Source: Vibrio zhugei
GTDB lineage: Bacteria > Pseudomonadota > Gammaproteobacteria > Enterobacterales > Vibrionaceae
NCBI RefSeq assembly: GCF_003716875.1
Contig: NZ_CP033077.1
Span: 992,001 to 1,056,000, forward strand
DNA length: 64,000 nucleotides
Reading direction: 5' to 3'
Below the pieces are notes generated by a model. It was not told the origin of the DNA. It ran no database searches and saw nothing but the letters and a program-made list of their open reading frames with translations. Of this stretch, positions 54,779-62,833 are shown one piece after another. The position numbers and the translations under genes were made by a program. Within the stretch, counting starts at the first letter, position 1. Every line of letters starts with the position of its first letter.

Positions 54779-55833
54779 AAGTGCGACATTCATGGAAATA
54801 TGTAGAAGAGGAAGCCAACTGCTGAAGTGGTACGCTCTTCTCGCCAAAGAAACAAGCAGTACTACCATGAATTATCAAACAGTTGACCGAAGGCAGAAGA
54901 TACCAGATTTCTGCTCTTTTGGAACGGGGAATTTCGGTTCCTGAAATAGCTAAAACAGTTCAGTGCCACCGCTCGACGGTATACCGTGAGCTTAACGCGG
55001 TCGGAAGGGAGAGCATTATTGCCCTAACGAAGCCAGATGTCGTCTACCAAAAAGCGCAAAACAGCACGTAAATACCGAATACCAAAGGAACGTGTCGATT
55101 TTATCCGCCTTCTTTTAGAAACAGATTGGAGTCCAGAGCAGATTTCTAATGTATTAACGAAAATTGGTGCATCTGTCAGTCATGAGTGGATCTATCGCTT
55201 TGTTGCTCAAGATAAACGCTTGGGCGGTAAGTTATATCGTCACTTGAGACAAGGTCATAAGCGGTATCGCCGAGGTAAACAAGAGAAAGCTCCAGCGATA
55301 AAAAATGCCGTTTCGATTGATGATAGACCAAGCATCGTTGACAGTAAGGAGCGGTTTGGTGACTGGGAAATCGACACTGTGCTAGGTAAGCATGGTACAG
55401 GTGCAATGGTGACTATTTTAGAGCGTAAGACTCGATTTTACGTGGTACAGAAAGTGCCATCTAAGTCAGCGGATGATGTCACCAAAGCGACAATAGAGCT
55501 ACTGAAGCCCTATAAGAAACATGTCCATACCATTACGGCAGATAACGGGCGAGAGTTTGCAGGTCATGAAACCATCGCAAAAGAATTAAAGGCTGATGTG
55601 TACTTTGCTCATCCGTACAGTTCTTGGGAGCGTGGGCTAATGAGAATGCGAACGGTCTTTTAAGGCAATATGTGAAGAAAGGAACCGAATCTAACGACAG
55701 TGACGGACATCGATATAGAGTTCGCTTTATCGCGGATAAATTACCGTCCGAGAAAGTGGTTTAGGCTTCAAGCAGGCAGCCATTATATTGAGGAGATGGC
55801 TTTAGCTTCTTGATATTGGAGAGTGTCGCACTT
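54779..55833 (+). mobile_element. IS30-family element, copy 1 (decayed)
   Basis: Terminal inverted repeats AAGTGCGACATTC (54779-54791) and GAGTGTCGCACTT (55821-55833) bound about 1055 bases, the normal IS30 size. The transposase inside is broken by several small indels. Confidence 0.85.
54867..55813 (+). pseudogene. IS30-family transposase with multiple frameshifts
   Basis: Starting MNYQ, the reading is shifted near 54880 by an extra A, then continues through the HTH (ISVPEIAKTVQCHRSTVYREL), shifts near 55020 and runs through the integrase core (GDWEIDTVLGKHGTGAM, TITADNGREF). Comparison with copy 2 shows a one-base deletion near 55636, an extra A near 55688 and an extra G near 55758. The protein cannot be made whole. 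Confidence 0.88.
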
Positions 55834-55857
55834 CGCAGTTGAATTCGGGGATTTCCT

Positions 55858-56117
55858 GTGTACTATACGAAAGTCGGTGCCGCTGTGAGTCATGAGTGGA
55901 TCTACCGATATGTCGCTCAGGATAAACGCTTAGGTGGCAAGTTATATCGCCACTTGAGACAAGAACACAAGCGGTATCGTCGCGGTAAGAAAGAGAAAGC
56001 GCCAGCGATCAAGAATGCTATTTCTATCGATGATAGGCCAAGCATCGTTGACAGTAAGGAGCGATTGGGTGATTGGGAAATCGACACCGTATTAGGCAAA
56101 CATGGCACTGGTGCTAT
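55858..56117 (+). pseudogene. IS30-family transposase, internal fragment left of IS66
   Basis: It encodes VSHEWIYRYVAQDKRLGGKLYRHLRQ and IVDSKERLGDWEIDTVLGKHGTGAM, the start of the catalytic core with the first Asp (GDWEID). It is interrupted after GTGAM by the IS66-family element and continues in frame at 58519 with VTILERKTRFYVV. Confidence 0.88.
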
Positions 56118-56146
56118 GTAAGCGCCCCATGAACACACGGGGCGTT

Positions 56147-57700
56147 TTAGTGTGAGAAGTTCCACGGAAGAAGTGAGTCAATGTCGGGCTCTGCTTTCGC
56201 CAGCTCTTTCATGCATTTGACCATGTAATCGTACAGAATGAGTCCATTGGCTTTAGCCGTCTCGATGATGCTATAGAGTAATGCGCTAGCATCGGCGCCT
56301 CTTGATGTGTTGGCGAAGAGCCAGTTCTTTCGGCCAATGACCATCGATTTTATCGCACGCTCTGCTCGATTGTTGTCGATGGATACGTGCCCATCATCCA
56401 CATAACGCACCAACTTTGGCCATTGACCCAAGGTGTATTTAATCGCTTTACCCGGTGGGCTGGATTCGAACACCTTTTGTGTCGTGAGCCATTGATACAG
56501 GTCGTCCAATATCGGTTTGGCGTGTGATTGTCTCTCTGACCAACGCTCTTCGGCTGACGACGGTTTTAAGCGAGCTTCAAGCGCATAGAGTTTTTGGATT
56601 TTTGCTAGCGCGATATCCACTTTCCCAGTCTTGCCTTTTCCCTGAAGCTTTTTTGCTTCCATGAACTTACGGCGAGCATGAGCGAAGCAACCAACGTTTG
56701 TCACTTGAGTGAGACCATCGTACGCCACATAACCATCGGTTTGCAGGTAACCCGAGTAATCGCCCAAGAAGTCCATTGGGCACGCTCTCGCGCGACTGTT
56801 TTGATAGTCGTACAAGACGATGTTTTTCATCTCCGGTAAACAAGCTTGCGGAGAGTCAGCGCCTGAGCAGTAAAGCCACATGTAACTGCGCTTCTCTTCT
56901 TGCAGAACATTCAATGGGGTTTCATCAGCATGCACCACCACTTGCTCAAGTAAGTGCGTTTTTAAGGCTTGGTACAAGGGTTGGAACTTCTCGCTCACTT
57001 GGATAACCCAGCGAGCCATAGTGGTTCTTGATAAGTCGATGCCCGATTGCGTGAACAAGGTTTCTTGTCGATACAGCGGCAAGGCGTACTGGTATTTACC
57101 TAAGATGATATTGGCCAGCAAGCTTTCTGTGGCGAAGCTTTTCGGGATAATGCTCTCGGGTGCTGGCTGTTGGTGAACGGGGTTAGTCTCACTGTGTTGC
57201 TCACAATGACGGCACGCGTATTTAGGACGAACGTAGTCGATAACTTTGAGAACGGCAGGCGTGAACTCCAGTTTCTCGCTACGGTCTTCCCCGATTTGAT
57301 GCAGAGAATGTTGACAGCAAGGACACTGTTTATCGTGCTCGTCCAGGTCAAGAACCACGGTTTCGCGAGGTAAGTCTTTCGGTAATGGCTGGCGTTTACC
57401 ACGGCACTTTGTTGTGGTCGTCGTGGTCACCACGTCTTCGTCGACGTTCTCCGCTTCGCATTCCACTTCATTAAAGAAGTCGCCCTGAGCTTCGTTATAC
57501 GGTTTTAACGCTTCAGAGCGCTTGGCGAACTGACGGTCAAGTGCCAGTTTGAACTGCTCAATCAAGGATTGGCGCTCTTGTTGCCATTGTGATTCTTTTT
57601 GCTGCCAAGCTTCTTGCTCAGACATCAACGCCTTCACCATCGCTTGAAGTTCCGCGATGTTTTGGCTGTCTGGATTGATGTCGGGGGTCGTCTTTTTCAT
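56147..57700 (-). CDS. tnpC: IS66-family transposase TnpC
   Basis: The 517-residue protein has an N-terminal leucine-zipper-like coiled coil (about 15-60), a zinc-finger domain (CPCCQHSL ... CRHC), the long DDE catalytic core (VVHADETPLNVL, QTDGYVAYDGL, SIDNNRAERAIK) and the short C-terminal IS66 domain. These are the normal parts of an IS66 transposase. Confidence 0.95.
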   Translation of the reverse strand: MKKTTPDINPDSQNIAELQAMVKALMSEQEAWQQKESQWQQERQSLIEQFKLALDRQFAKRSEALKPYNEAQGDFFNEVECEAENVDEDVVTTTTTTKCRGKRQPLPKDLPRETVVLDLDEHDKQCPCCQHSLHQIGEDRSEKLEFTPAVLKVIDYVRPKYACRHCEQHSETNPVHQQPAPESIIPKSFATESLLANIILGKYQYALPLYRQETLFTQSGIDLSRTTMARWVIQVSEKFQPLYQALKTHLLEQVVVHADETPLNVLQEEKRSYMWLYCSGADSPQACLPEMKNIVLYDYQNSRARACPMDFLGDYSGYLQTDGYVAYDGLTQVTNVGCFAHARRKFMEAKKLQGKGKTGKVDIALAKIQKLYALEARLKPSSAEERWSERQSHAKPILDDLYQWLTTQKVFESSPPGKAIKYTLGQWPKLVRYVDDGHVSIDNNRAERAIKSMVIGRKNWLFANTSRGADASALLYSIIETAKANGLILYDYMVKCMKELAKAEPDIDSLLPWNFSH

Positions 57701-57759
57701 GGTCGTTATTGTACTGAATACCGATAAAAAAGGCTTGGTTTATCTGACTTTTATTGCCA

Positions 57760-58113
57760 TTAACCCATTGTAAAACTGTCGATTTTTACCGATTTATGGC
57801 CGATTATTGTGAAGTCAGAAAGCAGTCTGTCGAGGTCAAATTGCGTTAAGGTCAACACCGTATTTTTCTCTTGCGTGGGCCACTTAAACTTGGCTTTTTC
57901 GAGGCGTTTATACCAGAGCGCATAACCCGTTTGGTCCCAATACAACGCTTTGATTTTATCGCGTTGTTTATTGGTGAAGAGGAACAATGCCCCTGAGCCT
58001 AGCTCAAGGTCGGTGTCGGATTCAATCAACAGCGCCAGACCATTGATAGATTTTCTGAAATCGACAAACTCGCGGTATAAATACACCACTGGCGCGGTCA
58101 TCATGCGCTTCAT
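57760..58113 (-). CDS. tnpB: IS66-family accessory protein TnpB
   Basis: A 117-residue protein of the IS66 Orf2 family (VYLYREFVDFRKSINGLALLIE, GALFLFTNKQRDKIKALYWD, GYALWYKRLEKAKFKWP). It is required for transposition of IS66 elements. Its start overlaps the tnpA stop (ATGA), indicating translational coupling. Confidence 0.93.
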   Translation of the reverse strand: MKRMMTAPVVYLYREFVDFRKSINGLALLIESDTDLELGSGALFLFTNKQRDKIKALYWDQTGYALWYKRLEKAKFKWPTQEKNTVLTLTQFDLDRLLSDFTIIGHKSVKIDSFTMG

Positions 58114-58463
58114 GACAAGGCTCCAATCAACTCAGCAAGATAGTGTGGTGGCGTGCCTTGAGGAATACTCAATTCGATGTTATTTACTATCAAAGTCATG
58201 TTGGCTACCGACGTCTGGGTCACCTTGCGACAGGTGGTTTTTTCAATAATTTCGGCCTTAACGAAGCCGCTCTGAGTTGGAGATGGGTTAACACTCAACT
58301 GCTGCCGCTTAGCGTAAAACGTCGATACGCTAATGTCGTGTTTTTGGCAAAAATCTTGTTGTGTAAGCGAACTGGCTTGGCATTGCTCAATCAGAGAAAG
58401 CCATTCTTGATCGGTGCGTCGTTTATTCATGCCACATCTCCTTTGGATTGGAGATGTGATCAT
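58110..58463 (-). CDS. tnpA: IS66-family accessory protein TnpA
   Basis: The 117-residue protein has an N-terminal HTH-like segment (WLSLIEQCQASSLTQQDFCQKHDISVSTFYAKRQQL) and a C-terminal beta segment ending in PPHYLAELIGAL, the usual layout of IS66 Orf1. First gene of the element, close to its end. Confidence 0.88.
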   Translation of the reverse strand: MITSPIQRRCGMNKRRTDQEWLSLIEQCQASSLTQQDFCQKHDISVSTFYAKRQQLSVNPSPTQSGFVKAEIIEKTTCRKVTQTSVANMTLIVNNIELSIPQGTPPHYLAELIGALS

Positions 58464-58510
58464 AGAGTGGGCAATGCGTGATTAGAATGTGGGGTTTGTG
58501 GTGCGCTTAC

Positions 58511-58924
58511 GGTGCTATGGTGACTATTTTAGAGCGTAAAACACGATTTTACGTGGTCAAGAAAGTGCCATCGAAGTCAGCAGATGATGTCACTCAAGCC
58601 ACCATAGAGCTACTCATGCCTTATAAGGAACATGTCCATACTATCACGGCAGATAATGGGAGAGAGTTTGCAGGCCATGAAACCATCGCAAAGGCGTTGG
58701 AGGCTGATGTGTACTTTGCCCATCCTTATAGCTCTTGGGAGCGTGGAGCCAATGAGAATGCGAACGGGCTTTTAAGGCAATATGTGAAGAAAGGAACCGA
58801 TCTAACGACAGTGACGGACATCGATATAGAGTTCGCTTTATCGCGGATAAATTATCGACCGAAAAAGTGTTTAGACTTCAAGCAATCAGCCATTGTATTT
58901 GAGAAAATGGTTTTAGTTGCTTGA
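58511..58924 (+). pseudogene. IS30-family transposase, C-terminal fragment right of IS66
   Basis: It continues the core from copy 2 with HTITADNGREFAGHE (second Asp) and YSSWERGANENANGLLRQY (catalytic Glu), ending LVA. This half keeps an open frame, unlike copy 1, so copy 2 was probably functional until the 5' deletion and the IS66 insertion. Confidence 0.88.
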
Positions 58925-58933
58925 GATTGGAGA

Positions 58934-59224
58934 ATGTCGCACTTCGCAGTTGAATTCGGGCATCTAGATGATTTATATGTTGAACCAGAGTGTCAAGGAA
59001 AGGGAATTGGCAAAAAAACACTCATTTATCTAGCTCAAATAGCAAAAGAAAAAGATTGCGCCCGCTTTGAGTGGTGGGCGCTTAAAACAAATGATTCTGC
59101 AATTAAGTTTTATTTGAATATCGGAGCACAAAAACTGGATGAAATTTCAGTATTCCGGTTAAATCAATCTCAAATTGAAAATTTAGCAAAAGATAACAAA
59201 CCAATGCACGGGACAAGCGCGTGA
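58934..59224 (+). pseudogene. GNAT acetyltransferase, C-terminal half behind an IS30 end
   Basis: From about 58945 the frame encodes the second half of a GNAT fold: LDDLYVEPECQGKGIGKKTL is the acetyl-CoA-binding motif A, followed by NDSAIKFYLNIGAQ (motif B). The first half has been replaced by the IS30 end, whose sequence happens to supply an ATG in frame. The gene ends just before an attC-like site, so it was probably an integron cassette. Confidence 0.75.
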
Positions 59225-59238
59225 TAAGAGCGTTATGT
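59193..59238 (+). repeat. attC-like recombination site after the GNAT fragment
   Basis: ATAAC at the left and AGCGTTATGTG at the right frame a short element with internal CACG/CGTG complementarity, directly between two cassette-sized genes on the same strand. This resembles Vibrio integron attC ends. It has not been folded or aligned. Confidence 0.5.
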
Positions 59239-59257
59239 GCTTGGAGGTAAAATAAGT

Positions 59258-59770
59258 ATGGATGTCATAATCTTAAATGGTGCAAGCAGTTCTGGAAAAA
59301 GCTCGATTGCTAAAGAACTTCAATCGATTTTGCCTAGAAACTACTTACACATTGGCATCGATACATTCATCTCTATGATGCCAGAAAAGTCGAATTCACT
59401 AGATTGCGGTGATGGGAAATCTGACGGTTTTTACTTCCAACAAGAATTACTAGAAGGGAAAGTTGTCCAAAGAATCCAAAGTGGTTCATATGGTAGAAAA
59501 GTAAATCTGGCTTATCACTCCACAGTTAAGCACCTAGCAGATTTAGGTCTTGGTGTCATAGTCGATGATGTTATGGATGGCTCTAGTGAACAAAAGCTAT
59601 GGAACCTCGCCTTAGGCTCAACAAGCACGCTGTTTGTCGGTGTTCATTGCTGTTTAGACGTATTAGTTGAACGCGAGAGGTTACGAAGTGATCGTGTTCA
59701 AGGCTCTGCTGTAGAACAAGCTTTGCGCGTCCATCAAGGCGTTGTTTATGACCTTGAACTCTCTACATAG
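59258..59770 (+). pseudogene. chloramphenicol-phosphotransferase-like protein with a premature stop
   Basis: The protein is P-loop type, Walker A GASSSGKSS near residue 8, with LHIGIDTFISMMP, VIVDDV and RSDRVQGSAVEQA, matching the chloramphenicol 3-O-phosphotransferase family. The frame stops at TAG 59768-59770 after DLELST. Seventeen further in-frame codons to a TAA at 59822-59824 encode NDTVKECAQHIATHITR, which matches the expected family C terminus. The TAG is therefore likely a nonsense mutation removing the last helix. Whether the family member phosphorylates chloramphenicol is unknown. Confidence 0.72.
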
Positions 59771-59827
59771 AACGATACAGTGAAGGAGTGTGCGCAACAC
59801 ATAGCAACGCACATAACAAGATAATTG

Positions 59828-60023
59828 GACTCCCGCTCTAATCACAGATTAACCTTTGAGTGAGTCAAACTGTTGGAGGAAAGCAATGAAAACGTCAATG
59901 ATTGGCGTTGATTTAGCCACTAAAGCTATCCAAGTGTGTCATGCGTTAGTTTTAGTGGGTAAGGGACTATGTAGAAGTCTTATTATTGCATGCCTCACCT
60001 TAATAAAGCGTTATAAAATATAA
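59828..60023 (+). mobile_element. IS110-family 5' remnant inside a cassette junction
   Basis: After the CPT-like gene, GGAGGAAAGCA precedes an ATG at 59886 that encodes MKTSMIGVDLATKAIQVCHA, the N terminus of an IS110-family DEDD transposase with its first catalytic Asp. Similarity ends at about 59945, and the frame then runs into unrelated sequence to a stop at 60023. The sequence AAAGCGTTATAAAA at about 60010-60022 looks like the right end of an attC site that the element split. Confidence 0.55.
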
Positions 60024-60051
60024 TCATCCATCGCATGGAAAGGAATTGATA

Positions 60052-60531
60052 ATGATTGTACTTAGGGAAATGCGAACAGAAGAATACCCAGGTTACTGTC
60101 AGTACTTTATCGACGACTACAGTCGGGAAATCGCTGAAAATTATGGACACTCGATAAATGTGGCGAATGAGCTGGCTAAAAAAGAGCTGTATCGTTGCTT
60201 TCCTAATGGTTTACAGGGAAATGAGCATTCATTGCTATGTATCGATGCAGAGGTTGATGGGCAGACAAAGCGAGTCGGTTATTTGTGGCATTCCATTGAC
60301 GTTGTAGACAAGTCGAGCTTTATATATGATTTCTTTGTATCCAATGAATACCGTGGTTTGGGGTATGGAACTCAAGCTATCGCTGATTTGGAAAAAAAAC
60401 TACAAGACGTGGGTGTGAATCAAATAAAACTAAGAGTCGCGTATCAAAATAAGCGTGCACTCAAGCTATATCAGGAAGTCGGGTTTGTGATTACTGCCTT
60501 CAATATGTCCAAAAATATTGGTATGTCGTAG
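60052..60531 (+). CDS. GNAT family N-acetyltransferase (cassette gene)
   Basis: The 159-residue protein has a full GNAT fold: IYDFFVSNEYRGLGYGTQAIADLE carries the R/Q-x-x-G-x-G/A acetyl-CoA loop, and RVAYQNKRALKLYQEVGF is motif B. The ATG follows AAAGGA. It is flanked by an attC-like half-site on the left and a fuller one on the right, with same-strand neighbours, as in integron cassette arrays. Substrate unknown. Confidence 0.82.
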   Translation: MIVLREMRTEEYPGYCQYFIDDYSREIAENYGHSINVANELAKKELYRCFPNGLQGNEHSLLCIDAEVDGQTKRVGYLWHSIDVVDKSSFIYDFFVSNEYRGLGYGTQAIADLEKKLQDVGVNQIKLRVAYQNKRALKLYQEVGFVITAFNMSKNIGMS

Positions 60532-60534
60532 TGA

Positions 60535-60640
60535 CAACAGTGCAAGTGACTTAAATTGGACAAAAATCGCTGGCGTTTGTTCGCGTCTTAATAATCTTAG
60601 TTTAAACCACTTGAGCGCCGCTCAGTAGAGCGTTATATGG
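60535..60640 (+). repeat. attC-like site between two GNAT cassettes
   Basis: About 100 bases with the Vibrio-cassette-like pattern TTGGACAAAAATCGCTGGCG near the left and GAGCGTTATATGG at the right. It fills the whole gap between two same-strand cassette-type genes. Confidence 0.6.
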
Positions 60641-60657
60641 TTGTGAGGGACATTGAC

Positions 60658-61152
60658 ATGGAAGTGGTAGAGGCCAATCCTGATTTGGCTCCAATATTAG
60701 CGAATTACGCGAAAGAATGCTTAGAGGCGGGTATTCCTCGGTATTCCGGAGTGGATCAAAACCCGAAAGCGTATTTATTAGGGTTGATTGAACGTTCTAA
60801 GGCAACGGCTGAGTTAACAAACGGTTATTTGCCCAGCACAACGTACTATTGTTTAGCAAACTCTAAAATCTTAGGTGCCATCCGAGTTCGCAAAGGCACC
60901 AATGCCAAAGTAGAAAATGTCATTGGTCATATTGGTTACGAAACGAGACCGTCAGCTCGTGGTAAAGGCGTCGCCTCTTTTCTCCTCGCTTGGGTGCGCG
61001 ATCACGTTGTCACTGACGCAGTTATTGTGACTTGCTCAATGGATAATCCTGCATCTCAAAAGGTCATCGAAAACTGTGGTGGCGAATATCTCGGTAACTA
61101 CGTAACGGATAGCGAGGGTACAGTAAGGCGCTACCGTCTAGCACGTCGATGA
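60658..61152 (+). CDS. GNAT family N-acetyltransferase (cassette gene)
   Basis: The 164-residue protein has the acetyl-CoA loop ETRPSARGKGVASFLL near residue 105 and the second-half motif CSMDNPASQKVIENCGGEYLG. It resembles the predicted acetyltransferase group that includes COG3981-type proteins. The ATG at 60658 follows GAGGGA; another at 60637 lies in the attC-like end. No attC-like site is seen after it, so it may be the last cassette before ordinary chromosome resumes. Confidence 0.82.
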   Translation: MEVVEANPDLAPILANYAKECLEAGIPRYSGVDQNPKAYLLGLIERSKATAELTNGYLPSTTYYCLANSKILGAIRVRKGTNAKVENVIGHIGYETRPSARGKGVASFLLAWVRDHVVTDAVIVTCSMDNPASQKVIENCGGEYLGNYVTDSEGTVRRYRLARR

Positions 61153-61196
61153 GAACGATTTGGGGAAGTAACTGAGCTTATAAAAGGATGATGGCA

Positions 61197-62531
61197 ATGA
61201 ACAATAAAAATATGGCGCGCTATGTTGCGAGGTTTTTGATGGTATCTTGTATGCCATTGTCTGCGGCCTATGCTGAGAATCGAATTGATATTGTACGCGC
61301 GGATGCGCCTGAGCTTGCGGCGTATGGTAACCAGACGGTCGGCGTTAGACAGTTAGAGTTTGTCCATAAACATCAGATTGATGTTTTGAATACCGAGCGA
61401 GATAGACACAAGGATGATGCGTTTCCCTATTACGACCGTCCGTTAACGGTTGAGACTTGGTATCCTGCGGTGTCTAATGCCAAAGGGTCACATGTGTTGA
61501 ATGTGTATGCACGTGATGGTAAGACAAAAATCGCCCTGCATGGACGCGCTATTGTGGGAGCGAAGCCGCTTAAATCTGATAAAGCTTTTCCTCTTGTCAT
61601 TCTCTCCCATGGCTACCCAGGTAATCGCTTTTTAATGTCACCCATCGCCGAAAATATTGCCTCAAAGGGTTATGTTGTGGTGGCTATCGATCATACGGAT
61701 TCGACGTATCGTACCTTAGGTGATATCAGCTCAAGTATTGTTAACCGTACGAAAGATCAGTTGTTTATTATTGACCAAATCAGTCAGTTAGCCAAAGATC
61801 CCACTTCCTATTTTTATCATCTTGTGGACGCCAATAATACAGGCATTATTGGTTATTCTATGGGCGCTTACGGCACAACGGTGACCGTAGGGGGAGGGTT
61901 AACCTCTTATGCCGTCCATCAAAATGAAGGTTTTTTTTCGGCACCGACGGGAACATTAGACCCATATTTAACGGGCAGTGCTGAGTATCTTGAGCTTGCC
62001 GATGATCGCATAAAAACAGCCGTCACCTTCGCTCCGGCGGGTATGAATAACGGCTTTATGGACGCGCAAACGGCGAAAGGGATTCGTGTTCCCATGTTGA
62101 TGATTGCTGGATCAAAAGACGACATTGTGGGTTATGATGATGGGGTTCGCGCATTGTGGAAAGCGGCGACAAGTGTTGATCGCTCCCTGTTAACCTTTGA
62201 GTATGCCAATCATAATGCTGGGGCTCCTATGGCGCCGCCAGAGGAAATGTATCAATTCGATCCTGATTTAGGGTTTAACTTCTCCATGCATTATCTAGAT
62301 CCTGTTTGGGATAACGTGCGAATGAATAATATTTCGACGCATTTCATTACCGCTTGGTTAGGTAAGTACCTTAAACACGATGACAGTATGGCCGCCTATC
62401 TCGATGTGGTACCACATTCTAACGATGGTCAATGGGGCAAGGGCGTGAACAGTGCCGACCATACTTATTGGAAAGGTTTTCCGAACCGCACAGCGAGTGG
62501 ATTACGATTTGAAACGTTAGTAGCACAATAA
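61197..62531 (+). CDS. secreted alpha/beta hydrolase (dienelactone-hydrolase/PAF-acetylhydrolase-like)
   Basis: A protein of about 444 residues with a Sec signal peptide (cleavage after AYA near residue 27). The alpha/beta-hydrolase core has nucleophile Ser in GYSMGAYG, oxyanion-region FPLVILSHGYPGNR, catalytic Asp in AGSKDDIVGYDD and His in YANHNAG. Ester or amide cleavage in the periplasm or outside the cell is expected; substrate unknown. Three nearby ATG codons (61188, 61191, 61197) compete. The gap to the next gene ends in a bidirectional terminator. Confidence 0.8.
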   Translation: MNNKNMARYVARFLMVSCMPLSAAYAENRIDIVRADAPELAAYGNQTVGVRQLEFVHKHQIDVLNTERDRHKDDAFPYYDRPLTVETWYPAVSNAKGSHVLNVYARDGKTKIALHGRAIVGAKPLKSDKAFPLVILSHGYPGNRFLMSPIAENIASKGYVVVAIDHTDSTYRTLGDISSSIVNRTKDQLFIIDQISQLAKDPTSYFYHLVDANNTGIIGYSMGAYGTTVTVGGGLTSYAVHQNEGFFSAPTGTLDPYLTGSAEYLELADDRIKTAVTFAPAGMNNGFMDAQTAKGIRVPMLMIAGSKDDIVGYDDGVRALWKAATSVDRSLLTFEYANHNAGAPMAPPEEMYQFDPDLGFNFSMHYLDPVWDNVRMNNISTHFITAWLGKYLKHDDSMAAYLDVVPHSNDGQWGKGVNSADHTYWKGFPNRTASGLRFETLVAQ

Positions 62532-62756
62532 AGCGTCACTTCCTCGGCGTTGGTAATCACTATTGTTGATAGTGACCCTTCAGCTTGCTCAATCGCGAAT
62601 GGGAATAGGGAGAAACTGTCATTTATCGTCTAGGGACAGACCTGAGAACGCCTATGTCTGATTGAGCGGAAGAGACAATTGAATCGTGAGCTGACCGGAA
62701 CAGTTTTACGCCAAAGACGTCACTTGTTTTGGTATAAGAATTTTCTCGCTCGTCAT

Positions 62757-62787
62757 AAAAAGGCGAACCGTTAGGTTCGCCTTTTTT
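62757..62787. terminator. bidirectional terminator between the hydrolase and gcvP
   Basis: Perfect 13-base arms AAAAAGGCGAACC/GGTTCGCCTTTTT around GTTA, with A and T runs on either side. Confidence 0.9.
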
Positions 62788-62833
62788 GATTCAAGTTAGC
62801 TTGCTACTTGCTTATAGTGACAAGTGCTTGAGA

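Larger units (their letters stand above)
56118..58510 (-). mobile_element. IS66-family insertion sequence, complete
   Basis: This 2393-base element has ends GTAAGCGC...GCGCTTAC and an 8-base target duplication GGTGCTAT (56110-56117 and 58511-58518), as expected for IS66. It carries all three genes tnpA, tnpB and tnpC in order on the minus strand. All frames look intact. Confidence 0.95.
55855..58944 (+). mobile_element. IS30-family element, copy 2, 5'-truncated and split by an IS66-family insertion
   Basis: Similarity to copy 1 begins near 55855, corresponding to about a third of the way into the element. It runs to 56117, resumes at 58511 and ends with the terminal repeat GAATGTCGCACTT (58932-58944). 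The left end is missing. In the intact stretches it differs from copy 1 by scattered substitutions, so the two are diverged copies rather than a fresh duplication. Confidence 0.85.
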
